NCBI GenBank assembly: GCA_015056925.1
Contig: SVFJ01000026.1
Coordinates: 1 to 34,491, forward strand
Direction of reading: 5' to 3'
DNA length: 34,491 nt
Source of the DNA: Lachnospiraceae bacterium
GTDB lineage: Bacteria; Bacillota; Clostridia; Lachnospirales; Lachnospiraceae
The notes beneath the pieces are model-generated. The model did not search any database and was not told the DNA's origin. It saw nothing but the letters and a program-made list of their open reading frames with translations. Below, piece after piece: positions 15,811 to 24,246 of this stretch. Every line of letters begins with the position of its first letter. Within the stretch, counting starts at the first letter, position 1. A program made the translations under genes and the position numbers.

Positions 15811-16701
15811 ATGAGAAACAAAGTAAAAAGAGTTATTATTCTCATAATGTGTGCAGTATTATTCATACAAGGCTGTGGTAGTGTGAAGGAAGAGAAGAGA
15901 CCTACATTTGAGTACTATTTTGACATGGACTATTGGAATATAATGCCATTGGAAAAGTCTTATTATCCAACGCAAGAAGATTTAGAAGCGGATATAGTTG
16001 AAACTGTTAGCGAAATAGAAGAATTATTAGGGGTGCAGGCTTGGTGGATGAATGCGGCACCAAATGCGGAGACTATAGGATTTGATGTGGATATCAGAAA
16101 GAGTGGTACTTCATTTGCATATAAGATGCCTAAGACAGACAGTTCGAGAGTAGAAGTACAGTTAATTCTAAATTTAGGTAGTGGAGTAGACGGAGCTATA
16201 GCTCATGAGTTGACACATATTATGATAGATAGTGATTTTGCATTTTCTCTTTCGTTAGAAGAAGGATTGTGTAACTATGTACAATCTCAAGTAGGTGCAT
16301 ATCCTGATATGGTTGAATATGGATGGGATATAGAAGAGTTTATCAAAAGATATTTAGAATATGGTATACATGTTTCTGGATTTTCATCAGAAGAAGTTCA
16401 AGAAATTGTAGATACGATAGGAGTATCTGGTTCAGGTTATCCCTATGGCAACACATCAGATAGAGCAGCGTTGTGGTATATATACAGCCAGTCATTTGTT
16501 AGCTACTTGATCAGAGTATATGGTGTTGAAAAGGTAGTAGACCTTGTAAGAAATGGTATAGATGAAAATTCATATGAAGAATACTTAGGAATATCTTTTA
16601 GTACAGTAAAGAGTGAATGGTTAGCTTACTTGGAGGCGTTGGAACCGGTTATGACAGAACAAGAGATGGCAGATGCAATGATGAGCATTCGCGTGAAATA
16701 A
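15811..16701 (+). CDS. Lipoprotein zinc metallopeptidase, gluzincin (peptidase MA-like)
   Basis: A 296-residue lipoprotein: a basic N-terminus, a hydrophobic helix and a lipobox (FIQGC) give lipid attachment near Cys 22. The zinc motif is clear: HELTH with H132, E133 and H136, then E150 in SLEEG thirteen residues later, a HExxH-x13-E pattern followed by EGLCNYV as in peptidase MA-like gluzincins. The protein should sit outside the membrane and cut peptides or process a surface protein; its substrate is unknown. ATG 15811 and GTG 15808 share the AAGGAG site; ATG is preferred. It has its own 5' region and a terminator at 16779-16807, so it is probably a single-gene unit. Confidence 0.75.
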   Translation: MRNKVKRVIILIMCAVLFIQGCGSVKEEKRPTFEYYFDMDYWNIMPLEKSYYPTQEDLEADIVETVSEIEELLGVQAWWMNAAPNAETIGFDVDIRKSGTSFAYKMPKTDSSRVEVQLILNLGSGVDGAIAHELTHIMIDSDFAFSLSLEEGLCNYVQSQVGAYPDMVEYGWDIEEFIKRYLEYGIHVSGFSSEEVQEIVDTIGVSGSGYPYGNTSDRAALWYIYSQSFVSYLIRVYGVEKVVDLVRNGIDENSYEEYLGISFSTVKSEWLAYLEALEPVMTEQEMADAMMSIRVK

Positions 16702-16778
16702 TCAAGAAATTTTTTAACAAAATAAAAAAGGAATTCACACTTTCGCGCAGAATATTAATAATAGAGAGTGTTCATTTG

Positions 16779-16807
16779 GTACCTTCGAGCATATCGGAGG
16801 TACTTTT
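16779..16807 (+). terminator. Terminator before dgt
   Basis: GTACCT (16779-16784) pairs with AGGTAC (16798-16803), with an inner CGA/TCG pairing, and is followed by TTTT. It separates the lipoprotein from the dgt-dnaG-rpoD cluster, whose promoter must therefore lie very close to, or within, this hairpin or upstream of it. Confidence 0.65.
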
Positions 16808-16826
16808 GTGTATTAGGAGCCAAACT

Positions 16827-17831
16827 ATGACAATTCGTGAAACGTTGGAATTAATGGAAACGGACTATTTAAGTCCATATGCAACACTTAGTATGAACTC
16901 GAAGGGAAGAGCAAAGCCGGAAGCGGAGTGCGACATTCGTCCGGTATTTCAAAGAGACAGAGACAGGATACTGCATTCGAAGGCCTTTAGACGTCTAAAG
17001 GATAAGACGCAGGTGTTTCTATCACCAGAGGGAGATCATTACAGAACACGATTGACACATACACTAGAGGTTTCCCAGAATGCCAGAACCATAGCCAAGG
17101 CATTGAGACTGAATGAAGACTTGGCGGAGGCAATCGCACTGGGGCATGATTTGGGGCATACACCCTTTGGCCATGCCGGTGAGCGGGCATTGGCTGAGGT
17201 ATGTCCTTTTGGATTTGAACACAATGAGCAGAGTGTGCGCCAGGTAGAATTATTGGAGAAGGAAGGCGAGGGGCTGAATCTTACATGGGAGGTAAGAGAT
17301 GGTATTCGCAATCATCAGACCTCCAGTATGCCGGAGACACTCGAAGGCAAGGTGGTGCGCTATTCAGACAAGATAGCTTACACATATCATGATATGGATG
17401 ATGCAGTGCGTGCGGGGATTTTAAAGGAGTCCGATGTGCCAAGAGAGATTGGAGAGGTGATTGGTTATACACCAAGAGAAAGACTGAATGCATTTATACA
17501 TGATATGGTGGTGACCAGTCAGGGCACAGATGATGTGCGATTATCTGATGATGTAGAGCGTGCCATGCGTGATTTAAGACAGTTTATGTTTGATAAGGTA
17601 TATAGTAATCCTGTTGCCAAGGCAGAGGAGGATAAGGCGGTCAGCCTTGTGAAGACCTTATATGAGTATTTTATGACACATACGAATGAACTGCCGAGGT
17701 TTTTCTTGGAGTTAGGCTTGGGAGGCGAGCCAAGAGAGCAGGTGGTTTGTGATTATATCAGCTCTATGACGGACAGATATGCGATAGCACTGTACGACGA
17801 GCTGTATGTACCAAAGTTCTGGATGGGTTAA
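16827..17831 (+). CDS. dgt: Deoxyguanosinetriphosphate triphosphohydrolase-like HD protein
   Basis: A 334-residue HD-domain dNTPase that releases tripolyphosphate from dGTP or other dNTPs. Visible motifs are SKAFRRLKDKTQV, RTRLTHTLEVSQ (His of the metal site), ALGHDLGHTPFGHAGE (HD pair) and FEHNEQS. The frame is open 70 codons further upstream into the lipoprotein gene, but AGGAG at 16815-16819 fixes the ATG at 16827. Its stop codon lies inside the 5' arm of a large inverted repeat that continues to dnaG. In many Clostridia a dgt-like gene opens the dnaG-rpoD cluster, which suggests coupling of dNTP balance to replication; that link is inference. Confidence 0.92.
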   Translation: MTIRETLELMETDYLSPYATLSMNSKGRAKPEAECDIRPVFQRDRDRILHSKAFRRLKDKTQVFLSPEGDHYRTRLTHTLEVSQNARTIAKALRLNEDLAEAIALGHDLGHTPFGHAGERALAEVCPFGFEHNEQSVRQVELLEKEGEGLNLTWEVRDGIRNHQTSSMPETLEGKVVRYSDKIAYTYHDMDDAVRAGILKESDVPREIGEVIGYTPRERLNAFIHDMVVTSQGTDDVRLSDDVERAMRDLRQFMFDKVYSNPVAKAEEDKAVSLVKTLYEYFMTHTNELPRFFLELGLGGEPREQVVCDYISSMTDRYAIALYDELYVPKFWMG

Positions 17832-17972
17832 TTCAGAGCCATGCAGATTTATGAAATGTCGCGAATCAGCTTGCTGAATGAGAGACATTTTGATAAATCT
17901 ATAGGGCGAGAAGCCCACATAAGCAAAAGGAAAGCTTCGAAGAAGCGATTTTGCGAATGGGCTCTGAATTAA
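17828..17972. other. Cloverleaf-like structured element between dgt and dnaG
   Basis: Four stems can be drawn by eye. P1: perfect 13-bp arms TTAATTCAGAGCC (17828-17840) and GGCTCTGAATTAA (17960-17972). P2: AGATTTAT/ATAAATCT (17845-17852, 17893-17900) stacked on AAATGTC/GACATTT (17854-17860, 17884-17890), capped by TCAGC/GCTGA (17866-17877). P3: GGGC/GCCC (17904-17907, 17913-17916). P4: GCAAAA/TTTTGC (17923-17928, 17949-17954) with an inner GCTTC/GAAGC (17934-17946). P1 contains the dgt stop codon, and the element ends about 20 bases before the dnaG ATG. It could be a cis-acting RNA in the operon mRNA or an inserted small repeat. It is not a tRNA. Confidence 0.75.
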
Positions 17973-17993
17973 GAATAAGAAAGAGGTTTTAGG

Positions 17994-19775
17994 ATGTATT
18001 ATCCGGAAGAGTTAGTAGAAGAGATTAGACAAAAGAATGATATTGTAGATATTATTTCCGGTTATGTAGGCTTGCAGAAGCGAGGAAGTAATTATATCTG
18101 CTGTTGTCCGTTTCATAGTGAGAAGACGCCGTCTTTTTCGGTGAACAGGAGCAGACAGATTTATAAATGCTTTGGCTGCGGCGAGGGTGGTAATGTCGTG
18201 ACCTTTGTAATGAAGCATGAGAATTATACCTTCCCGGAGGCGATTAAGTATCTTGCCGAGAAGGCAGGAGTTGCTTTGCCGGAGGTAGAGTATTCCGAGG
18301 AGGCAAAGAGGCGAGAGAGCAGACGTCAGAGGCTCTTGGAGGTGAATAAGGAGGCTGCAAAGTTTTATTTTTATCAGCTTCGTTCCGAACATGGCATCAA
18401 GGCAAAGGAATATTTGGACAGGCGTCAGTTGTCCGAAGAGGTTCGTAAGAACTTTGGACTTGGCTACGCACCGATTAAGGGAGAGGCACTGATTGTGTAT
18501 CTAAAGAGCAAGGGATTTACGGAGGACTTGATTCGTGACGTAGGACTTGCTAAAATGGACGAGCGTCGTGGCACGACCACACAGTTTTGGAACAGAGTTA
18601 TGTTTCCGATTCAGGATATTAATCATAGAGTCATTGGTTTTGGCGGACGAATTATGGGAGATACTGATAGTGGGCCAAAGTATCTGAATTCGCCGGAAAC
18701 GGAGATTTTTGATAAGAGCAGGAATCTTTACGGTATGAATTATGCAAGAACCGCGCGCACGGGTAACATTATTTTGTGCGAAGGTTATATGGATGTTATA
18801 AGTATGCATCAGGCAGGCTTTACGCAGGCAGTTGCGTCCCTTGGTACAGCATTTACACCGGGACAAGCCAATCTCATTAAGAAGTATACCAAGGATGTTT
18901 TGCTGGCATATGACAGTGACGGTGCAGGTGTAAAGGCAGCTCTTCGAGCTATCAGGATATTGAAGGATGCAGGATTATCCGGTAAGATAATCGACATGTC
19001 GCCTTATAAGGACCCGGATGAATTTATGAAGAATCTGGGCAAAGAAGCATTTCAGGATAGGATTGACCACGCGGAGAACTCCTTTATGTTTGAGATTCGT
19101 ATGCTGGAGCGTGAGTTTAATATGAACGACCCGGAGGAGAAGACGAATTTCCATAATCAGATAGCAAGAAAGCTATGTGAGTTTGCAGAGGATGTGGAGC
19201 GTGAGAACTATATCGCGGCGGTTGCGGACAAGTATCATATCGGCTTTGATAATCTAAGGAAGCTGGTGGTGAATACGGCGGCCAAGACAGGCGGCTATGC
19301 GGTAGTTCCTGAGAGACCTAAGTCAGGGATTCAAACCAAGAATACGCCTGAAGAGAATGTAAAGAAGGCACAAAGACTTCTTCTTACATGGATTACAGAT
19401 TATCCGCAGCTGTATCCGAAGATTAAGCAGTATGTGACACCGGCCGACTTTACGATAGAGCTGTATGCCAAGGTGGCAGAGAGGATGTTTGCGGACATCG
19501 AGAATAATTGTTTCAATCCGGCGGGCATTATTAATATGTTTGCGGATGAAAAGGAGCAAAGCGAAGCTGCTTCCCTGTTTACAACCAAGCTTGAACAGCT
19601 TGAGAGTGACCAGGAGAGGGAGAAAGCTTTTCATGATATATTAGTCAGCGTAAAACGTAACAGCTTTGAATATTACTCATCAAGAATGGGAGTGGATATT
19701 ACGGCGCTTAATAAGGTTATCGAGGGTAAAAAAGCGCTGGAAGAGCTAAGCAGAAAGCATATATCAATGGATTAG
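17994..19775 (+). CDS. dnaG: DNA primase
   Basis: A 593-residue replicative primase that makes RNA primers at the fork together with DnaB helicase. It has an N-terminal CHC2 zinc finger (about 38-62; CCPFHSEKTPSF, CFGCGEGGN), a catalytic core and a TOPRIM domain (LCEGYMD with E263; LLAYDSDGAG). The C-terminal helicase-binding domain spans about 430-593. The start is ATG after AGAGG. The structured intergenic element lies upstream and rpoD follows 32 bp after its stop. This is the classical macromolecular-synthesis arrangement. Confidence 0.97.
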   Translation: MYYPEELVEEIRQKNDIVDIISGYVGLQKRGSNYICCCPFHSEKTPSFSVNRSRQIYKCFGCGEGGNVVTFVMKHENYTFPEAIKYLAEKAGVALPEVEYSEEAKRRESRRQRLLEVNKEAAKFYFYQLRSEHGIKAKEYLDRRQLSEEVRKNFGLGYAPIKGEALIVYLKSKGFTEDLIRDVGLAKMDERRGTTTQFWNRVMFPIQDINHRVIGFGGRIMGDTDSGPKYLNSPETEIFDKSRNLYGMNYARTARTGNIILCEGYMDVISMHQAGFTQAVASLGTAFTPGQANLIKKYTKDVLLAYDSDGAGVKAALRAIRILKDAGLSGKIIDMSPYKDPDEFMKNLGKEAFQDRIDHAENSFMFEIRMLEREFNMNDPEEKTNFHNQIARKLCEFAEDVERENYIAAVADKYHIGFDNLRKLVVNTAAKTGGYAVVPERPKSGIQTKNTPEENVKKAQRLLLTWITDYPQLYPKIKQYVTPADFTIELYAKVAERMFADIENNCFNPAGIINMFADEKEQSEAASLFTTKLEQLESDQEREKAFHDILVSVKRNSFEYYSSRMGVDITALNKVIEGKKALEELSRKHISMD

Positions 19776-19807
19776 GGTAATGATAAAGATATGGAGGATT
19801 GACCAAA

Positions 19808-20923
19808 ATGGATGAAAACACACAAGCAAAATTTGAAGCGAAGCTTAAGGAGTTATTAGCTGTCGCAAAGAAGAAGAAGAATGTATTAGAGTATACAGAG
19901 ATTAGTGATTTCTTCAAGGATATTCCGTTAGAGGATGATTCCTTTGAGAAAATCTTAGAGACGTTAGAGCAGAACAACGTTGACGTACTTCGTATTACAG
20001 AGGAAGAGGATGACCTTCCGGATGAAGAGCTTCTTTTGAGTGATGAAGATGACGTGGATATGGAGACGATTGACCTCTCTGTTCCTGACGGAATCGGTAT
20101 TGAGGACCCTGTCAGAATGTATTTAAAGGAAATTGGTAAGGTTCCGCTGTTAAGTGCAGAGGAGGAGATAGAGCTTGCTAAGAGAATGGAGGTAGGGGAT
20201 GAGGATGCGAAGAAGCGTCTTGCAGAGGCTAACCTTCGACTGGTAGTAAGTATTGCTAAGAGATATGTTGGACGTGGAATGCTTTTCCTTGATTTGATTC
20301 AGGAAGGTAATCTTGGTTTGATTAAGGCTGTTGAGAAGTTTGATTACCGTAAGGGTTATAAGTTCTCTACTTATGCGACATGGTGGATTAGACAGGCTAT
20401 CACAAGAGCGATTGCAGACCAGGCAAGAACTATTCGTATTCCTGTTCATATGGTAGAGACGATTAATAAGCTCATTCGTGTCAGCAGACAGCTCTTACAG
20501 GAGCTTGGCCGTGAGCCATCTCCGGAGGAGATTGCAAAGGAGATGAATATGCCTGAGGATAGAGTTCGTGAGATTTTAAAGATTTCCCAGGAGCCTGTAT
20601 CCCTTGAAACACCTATCGGTGAAGAGGAAGACAGCCATTTAGGTGACTTTATTCAGGATGATAATGTACCTGTACCTGCGGATGCTGCGGCATTTACGTT
20701 ACTTAAGGAGCAGTTAGTAGAGGTGCTTGATACATTAACAGACAGAGAGCAGAAGGTATTAAGACTTAGATTTGGTCTTGATGACGGACGCGCAAGAACT
20801 CTTGAAGAGGTAGGTAAGGAGTTTAATGTAACAAGAGAGCGTATCAGACAGATTGAGGCAAAGGCACTTCGTAAGCTCCGTCACCCATCCAGAAGCCGCA
20901 AGCTGAAGGATTATTTGGATTAA
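19808..20923 (+). CDS. rpoD: Primary RNA polymerase sigma factor
   Basis: A 371-residue housekeeping sigma-70 of the short Firmicute type. A region 1.1-like N-terminus (about 1-75) and an acidic linker are followed by region 1.2 ([17 protein letters not shown]) and region 2 ([33 protein letters not shown]). Region 3 and region 4 come next, with the helix-turn-helix [19 protein letters not shown] and a conserved C-terminus ([14 protein letters not shown]). ATG 19808 lies ten bases after GGAGG; an in-frame TTG at 19799 is too close to that site to be the start. Confidence 0.97.
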   Translation: MDENTQAKFEAKLKELLAVAKKKKNVLEYTEISDFFKDIPLEDDSFEKILETLEQNNVDVLRITEEEDDLPDEELLLSDEDDVDMETIDLSVPDGIGIEDPVRMYLKEIGKVPLLSAEEEIELAKRMEVGDEDAKKRLAEANLRLVVSIAKRYVGRGMLFLDLIQEGNLGLIKAVEKFDYRKGYKFSTYATWWIRQAITRAIADQARTIRIPVHMVETINKLIRVSRQLLQELGREPSPEEIAKEMNMPEDRVREILKISQEPVSLETPIGEEEDSHLGDFIQDDNVPVPADAAAFTLLKEQLVEVLDTLTDREQKVLRLRFGLDDGRARTLEEVGKEFNVTRERIRQIEAKALRKLRHPSRSRKLKDYLD

Positions 20924-20936
20924 AGGGGAAATGTAG

Positions 20937-21746
20937 ATGCTATTATCAGATAGAATGCAGGCAGTTGCGGGCTTGGTAGAGCCTTGTGACTGCATGGCAG
21001 ATATCGGCTGTGACCATGGATATGTTTCCATGGAGCTGATTCGCAGAGGTGTCTGCAAGAAAGTAATAGCCATGGACGTTAACGCAGGACCTTTACATCA
21101 GGCTAAAAGTAATATTCGTGATTATGAAATGGAAGAATATATAGAGACCAGACTTTCAGATGGTGCAGAAGCATTAATGCCGGGCGAGGCAGACGGAATT
21201 GTCTGTGCCGGTATGGGGGGCAGATTAACGATTGCTATTCTGATGAAGGGTATGGCTCTTATTCAGGACATGAAACAGTTGATTCTACAGCCTCAGTCAG
21301 AGATTGATGAGGTAAGAGGCTTCTTAAGGGAAGCAGGATTTATAATTGATAAAGAGGATATGGTATGTGAGGATGGCAAATACTATCCGATGATGCATGT
21401 GATTCCTGGAGGCTTTGGCAAACAGGAGAAGCAGATTGCAGATAATCTTTCCGGAGTTAAGAGGACATCAAAGGATGATAAGGAACCACCTGCTATATCT
21501 GATATATCAAAGGAAGAAGCAGAGAAGCTCAAAAGGGTGAAGGATTTGTATGGTCCGTACCTTTTGGAGACGGCACATCCGATTCTGAAGCAGTATCTGC
21601 TGTGGCAGAAAGAGAATTTGGAGAATATCAGAGTCAATCTGATGAATCAGCCAAAGCCCAATGCCAGACAGCAGTATCGGATACTGGAGCTGGAGACAGC
21701 ACTGAGTGATATTGTATTTTGCTTATATAAATACTGGAGGGTCTAA
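20937..21746 (+). CDS. trmK: tRNA (adenine-22 N1)-methyltransferase
   Basis: A 269-residue Rossmann-fold SAM-dependent methyltransferase of the TrmK (YqfN) family, which methylates A22 in the D-arm of certain tRNAs. Visible motifs: ADIGCDHGYVSMELI (SAM-binding), VIAMDVNAGPL, VCAGMGGRL and LQPQSE, with a C-terminal helical extension. It starts 14 bp after rpoD, and its TAA overlaps the next ATG. The rpoD-trmK-nif3 order is conserved in many Firmicutes, which supports the call. One oddity is a charged insert around residues 160-200 (SGVKRTSKDDKEPP). Confidence 0.92.
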   Translation: MLLSDRMQAVAGLVEPCDCMADIGCDHGYVSMELIRRGVCKKVIAMDVNAGPLHQAKSNIRDYEMEEYIETRLSDGAEALMPGEADGIVCAGMGGRLTIAILMKGMALIQDMKQLILQPQSEIDEVRGFLREAGFIIDKEDMVCEDGKYYPMMHVIPGGFGKQEKQIADNLSGVKRTSKDDKEPPAISDISKEEAEKLKRVKDLYGPYLLETAHPILKQYLLWQKENLENIRVNLMNQPKPNARQQYRILELETALSDIVFCLYKYWRV

Positions 21747-22531
21747 TGATGAAATGTTACGAGATTATGGAAAAGCTGGAAGGACATTCTCCTGTTGCTT
21801 ATGCGGAAGACTGGGATAATGTTGGCTTACTTGCGGGAAGACCGGATAAGGAAGTAAAAAGTATATATATTGCTCTGGACGCTACGGATGATGTGATAGA
21901 GGAGGCGGTCTGCTTACAGGCGGACCTGCTTTTGACGCATCATCCTCTTATTTTTTCAAAGCTAAGAAGCGTTACAACAGAGCATTTTATCGGAAGAAGA
22001 GTGTATCAGCTTTTGAGAAATGACATATGCTATTATGCTATGCATACGAACTTTGATGTGATAGGAATGGCAGATGCGGCAGCAGATGCTATGGAGCTGA
22101 AGCACAGACAGGTGCTGAACGTGACACATGCCGATACCTTAGGCTCTGAGGGATGCGGACGTTTTGGAAAGCTGACTCATAAGATGATGCTGAAGGATTG
22201 TGCCCAGCTTGTGAAACAGCGATTCCAAGTGCCAAATGTTCGGGTATATGGCGATTTGAATGAAGTGGTAGAGATTGCGGCGGTGATGCCCGGTTCCGGC
22301 GGAAGCTATTTGAAGGAGGCTTTACAGGTTGGAGCGGATGTCATGATTACAGGTGATATTGACCACCATGAGGGAATTGATGCAGTCGCACAGGGAATTA
22401 GTATTATTGATGCAGGTCACTATGGAATTGAGAAGTTGTTCATTCCATATATGCAAGACTGGGCAAAGAGAGAGCTTCCCGGAGTAACAGTACATTGTGC
22501 GAAGTATCAGGAACCGTTTGTTGTAATATAG
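21746..22531 (+). CDS. Nif3-like dinuclear metal centre protein
   Basis: A 261-residue Nif3/YqfO/YbgI-family protein. Family marks: SPVAYAEDWDNVGLLAGRP at the N-terminus, LLTHHPLIF (metal-binding His pair), YAMHTNFDV, and near the C-terminus DAGHYGIEKLFIP. It lacks the middle insert found in Bacillus YqfO. Biochemical role is still debated; GTP cyclohydrolase-like activities and metal handling have been proposed for relatives. It overlaps trmK by one base (TAATG), so the two are co-translated. Confidence 0.9.
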   Translation: MMKCYEIMEKLEGHSPVAYAEDWDNVGLLAGRPDKEVKSIYIALDATDDVIEEAVCLQADLLLTHHPLIFSKLRSVTTEHFIGRRVYQLLRNDICYYAMHTNFDVIGMADAAADAMELKHRQVLNVTHADTLGSEGCGRFGKLTHKMMLKDCAQLVKQRFQVPNVRVYGDLNEVVEIAAVMPGSGGSYLKEALQVGADVMITGDIDHHEGIDAVAQGISIIDAGHYGIEKLFIPYMQDWAKRELPGVTVHCAKYQEPFVVI

Positions 22532-22547
22532 AAAGGATGGATGGGGA

Positions 22548-24212
22548 ATGGAAAAAAATTATATGGTTAAGATTGGGGATGTTACAAGGGAATATCCACA
22601 GGGAACAACCTTTGAGGATATTGCAAAGGAATATCAGAAGGATTATGAACAACCGATTGCACTGGTGACACGCAACGGTAAGATTCGCGAGCTGTTTAAG
22701 AGAGTTGATAAGGATTGTGAAGTAGAGTTTATTACGCTGGCAGATGATATTGGTCATAAGACCTATGTCAGAACAGCGACGATGATATTAATGAAGGCAA
22801 TCACAGAGGTGGTAGGTCAGGATAAAATCAAAATGATTAAGATGGAGTTTGCCATCGGAGAAGGCTATTACTATTCCAAGCATGGAGATTTTGAATTGAC
22901 CCAAGCGCTTGTGGATAAAATCAAGGCGAAGATGCAGGAGTATGTGGATAAGGACCTGCGTATTATGAAGTCATCTATGTCACTGGATGATGCCAATGAG
23001 CTTTTTGAACAGCAGAAGATGTACGATAAGATTAAGTTGTTTCGATATCGCGGCAGGTCAACGGTGAATGTTTATAATCTTGACGGTTATTATGATTATT
23101 ACTATGGTTATATGCTTCCTAGTACCGGTATGATGAAGTACTTTGATTTATTACTTTATGAGAACGGCTTTATCTTAAATCTGCCAAAGAAGAGTGCACC
23201 GGATAGATTACAGGAGTTTAAGCCTCTGCCAAAGCTTTTTGGTGCAATGCAGACGGCATCTGATTGGGGATTGAAGCTTGGAATTGATGCAGTCGGCGAT
23301 TTAAATGCACAGATTCGTGATGGTAAGTTTAATGAGCTTGTGTTAGTACAGGAGGCTTTACAGGAGAGCCGTATCAGTGAGATAGCTGCGGACATTGTTT
23401 CAAGAAAAGGCATTAAGTTTGTTATGATAGCAGGTCCGTCTTCTTCAGGAAAGACTACTTTCTCTCACAGATTATCTGTACAGCTCAGGACACATGGTTT
23501 GGTACCGCATCCGATTGCAGTTGATGATTATTTTGTAGATAGAGAATTGACACCACGTCAGCCAAACGGCGATTATGATTTTGAGTGTCTTGAAGCGATT
23601 GATACCAAGAAGTTTAATGAAGATATGATGGATTTGCTTGCGGGCAAGAGAGTAGAGCTTCCAAAGTTTAACTTTGTAACGGGTAAGAGAGAATACAAGG
23701 GTAATTTCAAGCAGCTTGGTAAGGATGATGTATTAGTTATTGAGGGAATTCATTCTCTGAATGACAAGATGTCCTATGCGCTGCCGGCAGAGAGTAAGTA
23801 TAAGATTTATATCAGCTGCCTTACTACCTTGAATATTGATGAGCATAACAGAATTCCAACCACGGACGGAAGACTGCTTCGTAGAATGGTGCGTGACGCG
23901 AGAACACGTGGTGCCAGTGCGAAGCGTACCATCCAGATGTGGCCGTCTGTCAGACGTGGTGAGACGGAGAATATTTTCCCGTATCAGGAGAGTGCGGATG
24001 CCATGTTTAATTCGGCATTGATATATGAGCTTGCAGTATTGAAGCAGTATGCGGAACCGTTGTTGTACAGTATTGAGCCGGGAGAGCCGGAGTACTTTGA
24101 GGCGGTACGTTTATTGAAGTTTTTAAGCTATTTTTTGGGTGTCAGCACAGAGGACCTGCCTAAGAATTCTATTGTACGGGAGTTTGTTGGCGGTAGCTGC
24201 TTCCAGGTGTAG
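22548..24212 (+). CDS. Uridine-kinase-like protein with N-terminal TGS domain
   Basis: A 554-residue nucleoside kinase family protein found in Clostridia. The N-terminus (1-65; EYPQGTTFEDIAKEYQ) is a TGS domain, and a region like the second domain of threonyl-tRNA synthetase follows (about 65-270; EGYYYSKHGDF). The phosphoribulokinase/uridine kinase fold comes after about 280. The P-loop is GPSSSGKTTF (about 294-303), with HPIAVDDYFVDRE and VIEGIHSLND further on. The exact substrate is not established; uridine or cytidine phosphorylation is the simple prediction, and an RNA-linked role is possible given the TGS part. GGATGGGG precedes the ATG, 16 bp after the Nif3 gene, so it likely belongs to the same transcript. 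Confidence 0.88.
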   Translation: MEKNYMVKIGDVTREYPQGTTFEDIAKEYQKDYEQPIALVTRNGKIRELFKRVDKDCEVEFITLADDIGHKTYVRTATMILMKAITEVVGQDKIKMIKMEFAIGEGYYYSKHGDFELTQALVDKIKAKMQEYVDKDLRIMKSSMSLDDANELFEQQKMYDKIKLFRYRGRSTVNVYNLDGYYDYYYGYMLPSTGMMKYFDLLLYENGFILNLPKKSAPDRLQEFKPLPKLFGAMQTASDWGLKLGIDAVGDLNAQIRDGKFNELVLVQEALQESRISEIAADIVSRKGIKFVMIAGPSSSGKTTFSHRLSVQLRTHGLVPHPIAVDDYFVDRELTPRQPNGDYDFECLEAIDTKKFNEDMMDLLAGKRVELPKFNFVTGKREYKGNFKQLGKDDVLVIEGIHSLNDKMSYALPAESKYKIYISCLTTLNIDEHNRIPTTDGRLLRRMVRDARTRGASAKRTIQMWPSVRRGETENIFPYQESADAMFNSALIYELAVLKQYAEPLLYSIEPGEPEYFEAVRLLKFLSYFLGVSTEDLPKNSIVREFVGGSCFQV

Positions 24213-24246
24213 GTAAGTGTTTGGCTTTGTGAAAAGAGGGATATGT

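Noticed and set aside
17828-17972. tRNA gene because of the cloverleaf shape
   Set aside because: It is too long, has no T-arm consensus (GTTCGA in context), no anticodon-arm geometry and no CCA end.
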